A stretch of 64,000 nucleotides of DNA from Streptomyces sp. Sge12 (GCF_002080455.1 NZ_CP020555.1:4084001-4148000), one strand, 5' to 3'. Counted from the first letter of the stretch, positions 53,101-61,424 are shown. Made by a program: numbers and translations. Notes: generated from the sequence alone by a model not told the origin.

Positions 53101-53265
53101 GGAATTGATCAGGTTGTCCAGAGCCTCACGGAAGAGGGCCCGGTCACCGCTCGTCTCCGCCGCGCCGGCCAGGGCCTCGGCGTGCGCGTTGCGTACGGCG
53201 CCGTTCGGAGTCTCGCGGTTCTCCGCCAGGCCTCGCACGATCTCCTCGCGCGTCAGCGTCGTCAC
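50197..53265 (-). CDS. Large TPR-repeat protein coupled to an HSP90 gene
   Basis: A 1022-residue soluble, almost wholly helical protein rich in Ala, Leu and Glu. Degenerate TPR-like helix pairs cover about residues 15-370 and 425-970, split by an Ala/Pro/Ser linker (about 375-415). No enzyme motif seen. An acidic segment (ANEQSDEEEDGD) precedes the last repeats. GTG 53265 overlaps the HSP90 stop (GTGA) and has AGGAGGG upstream; the longer open frame is out of phase in HSP90. It may act as a partner of that chaperone, which is inference. Confidence 0.85.
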   Translation of the reverse strand: MTTLTREEIVRGLAENRETPNGAVRNAHAEALAGAAETSGDRALFREALDNLINSYLYSAESPKILVPFARLLQEYDKDPGAFSEWEAHALFWQFKWVATAISDSPGIPLESATGWLDEMERRYRIAGYSERPVREAEMWLADAIGEDERAEGAFRRWLAADRDSMSDCRACELNGQGQYSALHGNDAEALEIWRPVLDGDLTCAEEPHRLLATSLLPLLRLGRADEARSHHLRGYRMARGNESLLPSVGKHIEFCALTGNEPRGLEILAEHAAHVAPLANLDDRLAFHGGILVLLRRLKELGHGRTPAVPYEGSPRTVAELYEVLYAGCLDITRQFDARNGTTRVSDRFLARVGRQPLMHELPLGVRSAALPLTTASAPVPASVPASAAVPASAAVPVSASAGSGPASAPDGFPELVERARRARELSHPAADALWAEVAVQVDAQPEVDPLVRADVADQRALAAARSGAPEAAQLLSAVRDDYRALGLAERAALAELRLAGVAAQSEAAPAEVRALVHAALRAAEALDAAEPLRARRIALAELSAIRIESYLRSVETAEAEDHHGHHGVLAAELTEFVAAHDGVLADLVAEAEEMLGRVALAQGDPERAVPLLAASAERAIAAGRPWQSVDPLVLRAGVLLSLDRPEEAEAAARSALEHAAEVTDAEAQGVVRLTLADILLRQDDAAAETAEHALASAHWFDRAGLTADSGAQARLLLARAYAGNGRSAEAVEVLQSALADLLEHGDQQAVFVREFLGDLLRRLNEPRPAAEQYLLAAEIAKGWEDPRPQAGLAQSAADTLSDAGLAVEAVAAYERALELHRLTGDAPVAEVRVLRSLAWLGLREEVTAATVAGARKRMAEAAGVLEAALTTEPEAPGLRSELAQTWHQLAQVLDRYVSANEQSDEEEDGDSTGTGSVADGGSESATRLDGAEVDALRLEEIELWDRAARGYAELGPDYLRDRFQCLNNAAWTEQERGDAQAGAARVSVLIDEVRALPEDDVPDWVLPSAERLLAQLNEGE
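52072..52137. repeat. 18-bp tandem repeats in the TPR gene
   Basis: Two identical 18-bp units (GGGAACGGCGGCGGAAGC, 52072-52107), a 12-bp partial unit and a fourth close copy to 52137. They code for the PASAAV linker. Confidence 0.85.
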
Positions 53266-55133
53266 TTCTGGCCCTCCTGGGCGTCGCGGTCGTCGGTGGA
53301 GTGGGTCGCCCATTCCAGGAGTCCGAGGAAGGCCCGGTTGAGCAGGGTCGAGTCGGCGGGGCGCAGCGGCCGCTGGGACATCAGCAGGGCCTGCCCGTAC
53401 AGCGATTCGACGGCGGTCCCGGTCAGTGCCTCGTCGGGCAGGGCGGCGATCCGGCGGATGAGCGGGTTGTTGTGGTTGAGGACCAGGCGGGCGCGGGGCG
53501 CGGAGCCCCGCAGGGCGCCGAGGATGCCGCTCCACAGGGAGTCGGCGCTCTCCAGCGCGGCGGTGCGGTCGCGTTCCTGGCGGGCCTGGCGGTCGTCGAG
53601 GTAGAGCGCGGGCACGGCGACGGGCTGGAAGGCGCGCAGCACCACGTCACAGCTCTGCGGCTCCAGGCGGGTGCGTGCGGTGGCGAGGAAGGGGGCGAGG
53701 GCCAGTTCGGCCGAGGTCGGCACCGGGTCGAGCCGTTCGGTGACGGCCCCGGCGTCGAGCTCGGTGACCTTCAGTTCCGGCCGTACGGCGGGCAGCAGGG
53801 CGAGCAGGTCCGCGTCGTAGGTGTACCCGGCGTTGATGACGCCGAGCCCGTGGGCCGCGGCGATCGGCGCGATCTGGCGGAACTCCTCGACGGTGCGGGT
53901 GAAGTGGATGTCCGTGTGGGCGGCCGCGAACTCCTGGAGGCTCATCGAGCCGTCACTGGTCTCGAACGGCAGCCACGGCAGCATCAGCCCGAGCAGGTCG
54001 GGGTCGTGCCGGGCCATGGACTTCACACCGAGGTGGTGGACCTGGAGGAAGGCGGCCAGGCGGTCCGGATCGCTCGCCGCGAGCTCGGCCAGCCAGCCGC
54101 GCACGCGTGCCCCGAGGGCGTCGCGGACGGCGGCGAGGGTCTCGTCGTCGTACAGGTTCTCGCGGGAGGCGGTGGGCCGCAGGGTGTCCGTGTCGAGGAC
54201 GGCGCGGACGAAGAACGCCCAGTCGGGCAGCAGGTTGTCGGCCCGCTCGGTCAGCAGCATGCCCTTGAGGTGGACGCGATGTCCGGCCCGGTGGGCGGGG
54301 CTGGTCGGTTCGGGAAGGACGTACGCCACTCCGCGCACGCCGGCGACCGGCAGGTCGAGGTCGATGGTGTCGAGCGGGGTGAAGCCGAAGAGCTGGGCGC
54401 AGTGCCCGGCGAGCGCGACGCGACGGGCGTCCGGGGTGGGGAAGGGCCGGTCCCACACGGCGGGCCGGTCGGTGATGGGCCGGGGTTCGCCGCCCTCGCC
54501 GTCGTCGAAGATGATCTCGTACGGCAGCAGGGAGCCGTAGTCGCGGGCCAGTTCCTCGACCTTGGCCGGGACCGCCCATTCGGCGGCGCCCGGGCGGGCC
54601 TCAAGGACAACGGTGGTGCCGGGCTCCGGCCGGGCGTCGTGGGGCAGTTCGCGGACGGTGTACGAACCGTCGTCGGTGGCCAGCCATTCGACGGGCGCGG
54701 CATGGGGGTCGCGGGCGGAGCGGGTGACGACCCGGATCTGACGGGCCACGACGAAGCACGCGAGCAGTCCGATGCCGAACTGGCCGAGGAACTCCTGGCG
54801 GGTGGCCTCGAGCCCCTGCTCGTTGAGATCGCTGCCACCGCCGGCGCGCTTGGAGCTGCGGCCGATCGTCGCGAGGAGGGAGTGGGCCTCGTCGGCGGTC
54901 AGACCGATACCGCTGTCCTCGATCGTGACCCGGCCGCCGGACGCCGACAGCCGGATGCGGACCTCGGCCGCCGGTTCGAGGGCGTGGCGCGCGGTGATCG
55001 CGTCCACCGCGTTCTGCAGCAGCTCGCGGACGTAGACGCGCGGGCTGGAGTACAGGTGGTGGGAGAGGAGGTCCACCAAGCCGCGCAGATCGACCTGGAA
55101 GCTGTGGGGTGTGGACGGGGACGTGGACGTCAT
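53262..55133 (-). CDS. HSP90 (HtpG-like) family chaperone
   Basis: A 623-residue HSP90. The GHKL ATPase is intact: ELLQNAVDAI (Asn for Mg-ATP), EDSGIGLTADE and GQFGIGLLACFV. The middle domain keeps the ATP-contacting Arg context TASREN. The sequence differs from classical HtpG and the C-terminus lacks any MEEVD-like tail. It is followed without gap by a TPR protein gene, which suggests a dedicated partner. Client unknown. Confidence 0.9.
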   Translation of the reverse strand: MTSTSPSTPHSFQVDLRGLVDLLSHHLYSSPRVYVRELLQNAVDAITARHALEPAAEVRIRLSASGGRVTIEDSGIGLTADEAHSLLATIGRSSKRAGGGSDLNEQGLEATRQEFLGQFGIGLLACFVVARQIRVVTRSARDPHAAPVEWLATDDGSYTVRELPHDARPEPGTTVVLEARPGAAEWAVPAKVEELARDYGSLLPYEIIFDDGEGGEPRPITDRPAVWDRPFPTPDARRVALAGHCAQLFGFTPLDTIDLDLPVAGVRGVAYVLPEPTSPAHRAGHRVHLKGMLLTERADNLLPDWAFFVRAVLDTDTLRPTASRENLYDDETLAAVRDALGARVRGWLAELAASDPDRLAAFLQVHHLGVKSMARHDPDLLGLMLPWLPFETSDGSMSLQEFAAAHTDIHFTRTVEEFRQIAPIAAAHGLGVINAGYTYDADLLALLPAVRPELKVTELDAGAVTERLDPVPTSAELALAPFLATARTRLEPQSCDVVLRAFQPVAVPALYLDDRQARQERDRTAALESADSLWSGILGALRGSAPRARLVLNHNNPLIRRIAALPDEALTGTAVESLYGQALLMSQRPLRPADSTLLNRAFLGLLEWATHSTDDRDAQEGQK

Positions 55134-55263
55134 AGGGCGTCACCTCGCGTACATACAGGGATGGTTCGGTGATCGCGAGGTCCCCCCCTCACAGATCCCG
55201 GAGTGGTTCACAGATTAGGGGGATGGTCGGACAATCCCTGCGTGAATTTGGGCGGGCCCGGAC

Positions 55264-55803
55264 CTACTGGAAGCGGAGGAACTGCGGCGGGACGGCGTCC
55301 ACCAGCCACACCCCGTTGGCACTGACCCGGAAGACGTGCCCGGCCGCCCGCATCGCTGCGGCGTCCACGCTGAGCACGACGGGCCGGCCGCGTCGTGCAC
55401 CGACCCGGGTGGCGGTCTCCCGGTCGGGGGACAGGTGCACATCGTGGCGGGCCATCGGGCGCAGCCCCTCGGCGCGGATCGCGTCCAGCGCTGCGGCGAC
55501 GGTGCCGTGGTAGAGGTACGCGGGCGGCTCGGCCTCCGGCAGGTCCAGGTCCACGGCGACGGTGTGCCCCTGGTTGGCCCGGATCCGGGTGCCGTCGACG
55601 GCGAACCGCTGCTTGTCGTTGGCGGCGACGACGTGGTCGAGATCGGCCCGGCTGAAGGGGAAGCCGTGTGCGGCGGCTGCGCGCAGAAGATCGTCGATCT
55701 CCACCCAGCCCTGGGGGTCGAGCACCAGTCCGATCCGTTCCGGCTGGTGTCGCAGGTGTTTCGAGACGTACTTCGACACCTTGACGGTGCGTCTTTCATC
55801 CAT
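55264..55803 (-). CDS. kptA: RNA 2'-phosphotransferase
   Basis: A 179-residue Tpt1/KptA enzyme, which moves an internal RNA 2'-phosphate to NAD+. Landmarks: SKHLRHQPERIGLVLD, IRANQGHTV, YLYHGT and RHDVHLSPD. In eukaryotes this finishes tRNA splicing; in bacteria the substrate is not settled. ATG 55803 with a weak GGAG; the longer frame is not used. 130 bp upstream of the HSP90 gene on the same strand. Confidence 0.93.
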   Translation of the reverse strand: MDERRTVKVSKYVSKHLRHQPERIGLVLDPQGWVEIDDLLRAAAAHGFPFSRADLDHVVAANDKQRFAVDGTRIRANQGHTVAVDLDLPEAEPPAYLYHGTVAAALDAIRAEGLRPMARHDVHLSPDRETATRVGARRGRPVVLSVDAAAMRAAGHVFRVSANGVWLVDAVPPQFLRFQ

Positions 55804-55937
55804 GGCTCCAGCGTGCCCGGTCGAGCGGGCACGCGGCAGGGATTTTTCCGGGGGTGACGCGGCATGGACCCCCTCTATCGCCATTCCAAGATGCGGAATA
55901 TATTTTCCGCTGCCACTTCTGCTCAGGGGGAGAAACC

Positions 55938-56772
55938 ATGACAGCCCAACCCTCACTGTCACGCCGCGCTGCTGCCGAGCTGGTCGGTACCGCCGGCCTG
56001 CTCGTCGTCGTGATCGGCTCCGGGCTCAAAGCCGCCGAGCTCAGCCGCGACACCGGCGTCGCCCTCATCGCCAACTCGCTCGCCTCGGCCATCGGCCTCG
56101 GGCTGATCATCACCCTCTTCGGGCCGCTGTCCGGAGCCCACCTCAACCCGGTGGTCACCCTCACCTCCTGGTGGTCCCGGCGCATCGGCGGCGAGGGCCT
56201 GGGTGGACGCGAGGCGCTCGTCTACGCCGCCGCCCAGAGCGTCGGAGCCATCGGCGGCGCCCTCCTCGCGGACGTCATGTTCGGCCGGACCCCGGGCACC
56301 TTCGCCACCCAGGTGCGCGACGGCGGTCACCTGCTCATCGGCGAGGTGGTCGCCACCGCCGGCCTCGTCCTGCTGATCCAGGGCCTCGGACGCATCGGCC
56401 GCCCCCGGCTCATCCCGGCGGCGGTCGCGGCGTACATCGCGGCCGCGATCTGGTTCACCTCCTCCGGCTCCTTCGCGAACCCGGCCGGCACCGTCGGGCG
56501 CAGCTTCAGCGATTCCTTCACCGGCATAGCCCCGGAGTCGCTGCCCGGGTTCGTCGGCGCCCAGCTGGTCGGCGGGATCCTCGGGCTGGCCCTGGCCGCC
56601 CTCCTGTACGGGGACCGGGCGCGGCGGCGGCCGGACCGCGAAGCCGGCGCCGGCGCCAGCACCCGAGCCGGAGTCGGAGCCGGTCGAGGCCACCGTCCCG
56701 GCGGTCCTTCCGGAGACCGGCCCGGCGGACGGAGCGAGTCCCGAGAAGGCGGCATACGAGACCACCGGGTGA
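55938..56772 (+). pseudogene. Aquaporin (MIP family) gene with a probable +1 frameshift
   Basis: The first ~230 codons from ATG 55938 encode six helices and both channel motifs (HLNPVVTL and SFANPAGTVG). Within about 56611-56640 (a run of GGCGGCGG) the coding signal jumps by one base: the original frame turns into Arg/Gly-rich shadow-like sequence to 56876, while the next frame reads PAPAPAPEPESEPVEATVPA and on to a TGA at 56770-56772 with high third-position GC. The channel itself is likely intact in either case. It may be a true indel or a sequencing error. Glycerol, water or small solutes are the family substrates. Confidence 0.75.
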
Positions 56773-56785
56773 GACGACGTCTCAG

Positions 56786-56876
56786 TTGCCCACAGGAAAG
56801 GGGCAGTTGTCCACAGCCCTTTGGGAGGGTTTTGGTGGCAAAACGCGTGATCCGCTCTGTGGAACCTGTGGACTAA
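56786..56876. promoter_or_regulatory. Second DnaA-box cluster
   Basis: TTGCCCACA at 56786-56794 (one mismatch), perfect TTGTCCACA at 56807-56815, and TGTGGACTA at 56868-56876 (one mismatch, opposite strand). It lies between convergent genes, so it is unlikely to be a promoter element. DnaA binding is inferred. Confidence 0.65.
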
Positions 56877-56907
56877 CCCCGACCCGCCGTAACCACCCTC
56901 GCCAGGG

Positions 56908-57822
56908 TCACCGTTCGCTCCGGCGCGCCAGATCGTTCATCGTCCGGGCCTGGAGTTCCCGCTCCGTCGCCGCCCGTACGAACTCCGCCACATGGTCGGC
57001 GCCCACCAGCTCCTGCACCGCCCGTACGGTCCCGGCCGGCAGCGCCACCGGCGAGGGCCCCGTCGGTCCCGGTACGCCGGCAGTCCCCAGGTGCCGCTGC
57101 AGGTGCCGGGTCGCGAACAGGCGCATTGCCCGTGCCAGCTCCGCGTCCACGGTCTGCTGGGCCAGCGGCCGCAGCCGCCGGACCATCGTCGCCGCCTCGG
57201 CCGCGTCCGCGTCCGTCGGCGGCACCTGCCCGAGGTACCGCGCGAAGACGTGCTCGGTGGTGAACTCCAGGAACCGCGAGGCGATGTGTTCCACCTGGCC
57301 GCGCAGCTCCCGCAGGTGCCCGGTGATCGCCGGCAGCGGCACCCCGGCCGCGTACAGCTCGGCGGCCACCGCCAGCTCCTGCGGGGAGGGCACCAGGAAC
57401 TGGTCCGGGCGCCCCGGGATCCGCTCCAGTACCCCGAGCTCGCACGCCTCGTGCACCGCGTCGTCGTCGGGCCGGCCGCCGAACCGTTCGTTCAGCTCCT
57501 CCCGGCTGATCCGGGCCGCCTCCTCGTCGGTCCACGGCCCGTGCACCTCGGCGACCAGCCCCAGTACGCCGCCCAGACCGCGGCCCGCGTCCCAGGCCTC
57601 CAGCAGCTCCTTGATGGAGGCCAGGGTGTAGCCGCGGTCCAGCAGGTCCGCGATCTGGCGCAGCCGCGCCAGATGCGTGTCCCGGTAGACGTTGGAACGG
57701 CCCCGCCGCTCCGGCTTCGGCAGCAGACCACGGTCCTGGTACGCCCGGATCGTGCGCACCGTCGCCCCGCTGTGGTGCGCCAGATCCTCGATCCGGTACT
57801 CGGCTACCGCCTGATCGGTCAA
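56908..57822 (-). CDS. MerR family transcriptional regulator
   Basis: A 304-residue protein. The MerR helix-turn-helix reads YRIEDLAHHSGATVRTIRAYQDRGLLP, split here as YRIEDLAHHSG and TVRTIRAYQDRGLLP, followed by the wing and a long helical effector domain. The best start is TTG 57822 with GGGAG upstream; a GTG or ATG is not available nearby. It starts 10 bp past the upstream hydrolase stop and closes that operon. Confidence 0.85.
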   Translation of the reverse strand: MTDQAVAEYRIEDLAHHSGATVRTIRAYQDRGLLPKPERRGRSNVYRDTHLARLRQIADLLDRGYTLASIKELLEAWDAGRGLGGVLGLVAEVHGPWTDEEAARISREELNERFGGRPDDDAVHEACELGVLERIPGRPDQFLVPSPQELAVAAELYAAGVPLPAITGHLRELRGQVEHIASRFLEFTTEHVFARYLGQVPPTDADAAEAATMVRRLRPLAQQTVDAELARAMRLFATRHLQRHLGTAGVPGPTGPSPVALPAGTVRAVQELVGADHVAEFVRAATERELQARTMNDLARRSER

Positions 57823-57832
57823 TCCCGGCTCC

Positions 57833-58768
57833 CTACGACATCGCGGCTCGGCCGACCGCGCCCGCCGCGGCGCGGGCGGCAGGTGAAGCCGCAAGGTACT
57901 CGACCGCCCTGCGCAGCGAGCCCTCCTGCGAGGGATGGTACGACCGCCGGAAGTAGCGGGGTATGGCCGCGGCGAGCTCTCTCCACGTGGGCAGCAGTCC
58001 CTTGGCCACCGCGTGGTTGTGCCCACGGAGCGAGTAGCGCAGCCGACCGCCCAGTTCGGGGTCGTTGCGTATGAGGTACGAAGCCCCCCACACCCACAGC
58101 CATGCCAGTACGGGCGCGACCACGACCATGCCCTCGACGCGCCGCACGTAGCGGGGCAGACCCGCTCCCCCGCAGTGCTGGTACATGTCGAAGGCGACGG
58201 AGCGGTGCTCCACCTCCTCCGCGCCGTGCCAGCGCAGCAGATCCAGCATGATCTCGTCCGCCCCGGCCCGGTCGAGCCCCTCGGCACGCAGCACCCAGTC
58301 CCCGAGCACCGCCGTGAACTGCTCGATCGCGGCCACCACGGCCAATCGGAAGCGCAGCCACTCCTGGGCCGTGACGGGTACCCCGAACGGCGGTGCCTCT
58401 CCGAGCAGTTTCTCGAAGAGGAAGTCCACGTGCCGTGTGTACGCCTCCGTCGGCAGCCGCTGCTCGGCGAGGTGGTCCAGTACGTAGGAGTGCTGCACGC
58501 TGTGCGTGGCCTCCTGGCCCATGAACCCCTTGACGTCACTGCGCAGCTCGGGGTCGGTGACCAGGGGCAGGCCCTCCTTGAGAACCTTCACGAACCACCG
58601 CTCCCCGGCGGGCAGCAGCAGGTGCAGCACGTTGATGACGTGGGTGGCCGTGGGCTCGTCCGGTATCCAGTGCAGTGGGGTGCCCGCCCAGTCGAAGGCC
58701 ACCCGGCGCGGGTTGATCGGGTGCGGACCGGTCGGCTGCTCGCCGAACCGGTGCGCGGCCCCGCTCAC
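57833..58768 (-). CDS. PF10118-type metal-dependent hydrolase
   Basis: About 311 residues. Helical, with Glu/His pairs that look like di-metal ligands: MGQEATHSVQHSYVLDHLAE and WHGAEEVEHRSVAFDMYQHC. This family is common in mycobacteria and related actinomycetes beside SDR and lipid genes; its reaction is not known. The GTG start overlaps the stop of the EphD-like gene by 4 bp. Confidence 0.82.
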   Translation of the reverse strand: MSGAAHRFGEQPTGPHPINPRRVAFDWAGTPLHWIPDEPTATHVINVLHLLLPAGERWFVKVLKEGLPLVTDPELRSDVKGFMGQEATHSVQHSYVLDHLAEQRLPTEAYTRHVDFLFEKLLGEAPPFGVPVTAQEWLRFRLAVVAAIEQFTAVLGDWVLRAEGLDRAGADEIMLDLLRWHGAEEVEHRSVAFDMYQHCGGAGLPRYVRRVEGMVVVAPVLAWLWVWGASYLIRNDPELGGRLRYSLRGHNHAVAKGLLPTWRELAAAIPRYFRRSYHPSQEGSLRRAVEYLAASPAARAAAGAVGRAAMS

Positions 58769-60555
58769 AGTTTCGGCTCCAGCCTCGCGATGCGCCGCAG
58801 CGCGCGCGGGGCGAAGCGGGACATCCACAGGGCGCCCTTGGACTCCACGGTCACGGGCACGACGGCCTCGTTGCGCACCACGGCCCGCAGGATCGCCTCG
58901 GCGACCTTCTCCGGCGGGAAGTTGCGCAGCCCGTACAGCCGCGAGGAGCGTTCCTGACGGCGCTTCTCCTCGGCCTCGTCCACGCCGGCGAAGCGCGAGG
59001 TCGCAGTGATGTTGGTATTGACGATGCCCGGGCAGATCGCGGAGACGCCGATCGACTGGGAGGCCAGCTCGGCGCGCAGGCACTCCGACAGCATCAGCAC
59101 GGCCGCCTTCGAGGTGCTGTAGGCGGGCAGGGTCCTGGAGGGCAGGTAGGCGGCGGCGGAAGCGGTGTTGACGATGTGCCCGCCCTGGCCGCGCTCGGCC
59201 ATCTGCTTGCCGAAGATCCGGCAGCCGTGGATGACGCCCCAGAGGTTGACGTCCAGGACTTTCTTCCAGTCCTCGGTGGTGGTGTCGAGGAAGGACCCGG
59301 ACAGGCCGATCCCGGCGTTGTTGACCAGGACGTCGACGATTCCGTACTCGGCGGCGACCTTCGCCGCGAGCTTCTCCATCGCCTGCTCGTCGCTGACGTC
59401 CACGCACTCGGCCCAGGCCTCGGCGGCGCCGACGAGCCGGGCCATGTCGGCGGTGCGCGCCGCGCCTTCGGCGTCGCGGTCGACGGCCACCACCCGGGCC
59501 CCGGCCTCGGCGAAGGCGAAGGCGGTGGCCCGGCCGATGCCACTGGCCGCGCCGGTGACCAGGACCAGCTGGCCCCCGAATCGGTCGGCGTACTTGCCGG
59601 GGGCCTTCTGCTCGGGCGCCCGCGTCGCGGGGTCCTCCCGGTCGGTGACGAACTCGGTGATCCAGGCGGCCAGCTGGTCGGGCCGGGTCCGGGGCACCCA
59701 GTGCTTGGCGGGCAGGGTCCTGCGCAGCAGGTCCGGCGCCCACTGCTCCAGACCGTCGTAGAGCCGCTCGGACAGGAAGGCGTCCCCGGTCGGGGTGATC
59801 AGCTGCACCGGTACGTGGGCGTACGCGTCGGGGCGCGGCCGGCGCAGCCGCGGCCGCACGTTGTCGCGGTACAGCCAGGCGCCGTTCGCCGCGTCCGAGG
59901 GCAGCGAGGCCGTCGGGTAGGAGCCGGCCGGAACCTTCTCGATGCGCTGGAGCATCGCGGGCCACCGCTTGCCGAGCGGTCCGCGCCAGGCGAGCTCCGG
60001 CAGCACGGGGGTGTGCAGCATGTAGACGTACCAGGACTTGGCGCCCTGGCCGAGGAGCTGCGCCGCCGCGCGCGGGGTCGGCCGCGCCATCCGCTTCTTG
60101 ATCCAGTGCCCGAAGTGGTCGAGGGAGGGCCCCGACATCGAGGTGAAGGAGGCGATCCGGCCCTCGGTGCGGGCGACCGTCGCGAATTCCCAGCCCTGTA
60201 CGGAGCCCCAGTCGTGGCCGACCAGGTGCACCGGCCGGTCCGGGCTGACCGCGTCCGCCACCGCCAGGAAGTCGTCGGTCAGCTTCTCCAGGGTGAAACC
60301 GCCGCGCAGCGGCTGCGGCGCGGTGGAGCGCCCGTGGCCGCGTACGTCGTAGAGCACCACGTGGAAGCGCGTCGCGAGACGCTCGGCGACCTCGGACCAG
60401 ACCTCCTTGCTGTCCGGGTAGCCGTGCACCAGCAGCACGGTCGGCCGGTCCGTCTCACCGAGCTCGACGACGCACAGCTCGACCCCGCCGGTGCTCACCC
60501 GGCGCTCGCGCGCACCCGTCAGACCTACCGCTCCTGCTCCGCTCATGCCGCTCAT
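58765..60555 (-). CDS. EphD-like alpha/beta-hydrolase-SDR fusion
   Basis: A 596-residue two-enzyme protein. An epoxide-hydrolase-type alpha/beta hydrolase (about 20-310) has LLVHGYPDSKEVW and nucleophile Asp in VGHDWGSVQGWEF. A short-chain dehydrogenase (about 325-596) has TGAASGIGRA, NNAGIGLSG and the active site YSTSK. M. tuberculosis EphD has this layout and length and acts on mycolates; Streptomyces has no mycolates, so the substrate here must differ. ATG 60555 overlaps the M24 stop. Confidence 0.9.
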   Translation of the reverse strand: MSGMSGAGAVGLTGARERRVSTGGVELCVVELGETDRPTVLLVHGYPDSKEVWSEVAERLATRFHVVLYDVRGHGRSTAPQPLRGGFTLEKLTDDFLAVADAVSPDRPVHLVGHDWGSVQGWEFATVARTEGRIASFTSMSGPSLDHFGHWIKKRMARPTPRAAAQLLGQGAKSWYVYMLHTPVLPELAWRGPLGKRWPAMLQRIEKVPAGSYPTASLPSDAANGAWLYRDNVRPRLRRPRPDAYAHVPVQLITPTGDAFLSERLYDGLEQWAPDLLRRTLPAKHWVPRTRPDQLAAWITEFVTDREDPATRAPEQKAPGKYADRFGGQLVLVTGAASGIGRATAFAFAEAGARVVAVDRDAEGAARTADMARLVGAAEAWAECVDVSDEQAMEKLAAKVAAEYGIVDVLVNNAGIGLSGSFLDTTTEDWKKVLDVNLWGVIHGCRIFGKQMAERGQGGHIVNTASAAAYLPSRTLPAYSTSKAAVLMLSECLRAELASQSIGVSAICPGIVNTNITATSRFAGVDEAEEKRRQERSSRLYGLRNFPPEKVAEAILRAVVRNEAVVPVTVESKGALWMSRFAPRALRRIARLEPKL

Positions 60556-61424
60556 GCTGCCTTCTCCTCGGCCCAGCGCCGCACGTGCGGCAGATCGTCG
60601 TCCAGCCAGAACGCGCTCTCCTCGGGATCCCGGGAGTCGGTGACGACCAGGATCTCCTCGAACTTCGCGCCGGTACCCCGGAACCCGAGGTGCGGTTCCA
60701 CCGCCCACAGACCGGGCTGCGGCGGATGGTCGGAGAAGTGGTAGGGGCTCCACAGCGGGGACCAGCCCTCGCGGTGTCCGTGCAGAACGTCACTGGCCAG
60801 CCCCTTGAGGGACTGCGTGCCGAATCCGAACGCGGTCGGCGACCAGCGCCGCTCCCTGACCCGGTCGATCTTGTGCGCGATCACGCCGAAGGGATAGGCC
60901 CGGTGCCGGTTGGCGTACCCCTGCCGGGTCATCAGCCGTTCGACGTTCTCGTAGATCTCGCGCAGCGAGCGGCCTTCGCGCACCTGCTCCAGGATCAGTA
61001 CGCGGTGCGCCTGGAGGTCGGACATGAGCCGGTCCTGCACCGGATTGAGCCCGAGGCTGCCCGAGTACCCGATGTCCGCCGAGTAGCCCTTGTAGACCGG
61101 CGCCATGTCGAGGATGAAGGGCATCCCCGGCTCCAGCTTCCGGTTGGTCGGGAAGAACTGCAGCGGGATCCTGAAGTTCGCGAAGGCGGTGCGGTCCCCG
61201 AACCAGGCGAAGGGCAGGTGGAACCAGTCCCGGACCCCGCGCTCGCGCAGCCACTCCCGCTGCATGCGTGCGGCCTCGCGCTCGGTCACCCCGGGCCGCA
61301 ACTGCGCCGCGACCGCCTCGGCGCACTCGTACGAGAGGCGCTGTACCTCTCTGAACCCGCTCAGGTCCGCGGCGGGTCGTGCGGAGAGTCGTCGCGCGGT
61401 GCGTTGCCTGGTGTCCCCAGCCAT
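60552..61424 (-). CDS. M24 (Xaa-Pro peptidase-like) metallopeptidase
   Basis: A 290-residue pita-bread-fold protein. Metal ligands of M24 can be traced: Asp in FILDMAPVYKGY and SADIGYSGS, Glu in WAVEPHL and KFEEILVVT; the usual GHGIG histidine segment is altered, with DVLHGHREG in its place. It may therefore be a creatinase-like or lost-activity member. ATG 61424. First gene of a four-gene operon. Confidence 0.8.
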   Translation of the reverse strand: MAGDTRQRTARRLSARPAADLSGFREVQRLSYECAEAVAAQLRPGVTEREAARMQREWLRERGVRDWFHLPFAWFGDRTAFANFRIPLQFFPTNRKLEPGMPFILDMAPVYKGYSADIGYSGSLGLNPVQDRLMSDLQAHRVLILEQVREGRSLREIYENVERLMTRQGYANRHRAYPFGVIAHKIDRVRERRWSPTAFGFGTQSLKGLASDVLHGHREGWSPLWSPYHFSDHPPQPGLWAVEPHLGFRGTGAKFEEILVVTDSRDPEESAFWLDDDLPHVRRWAEEKAA

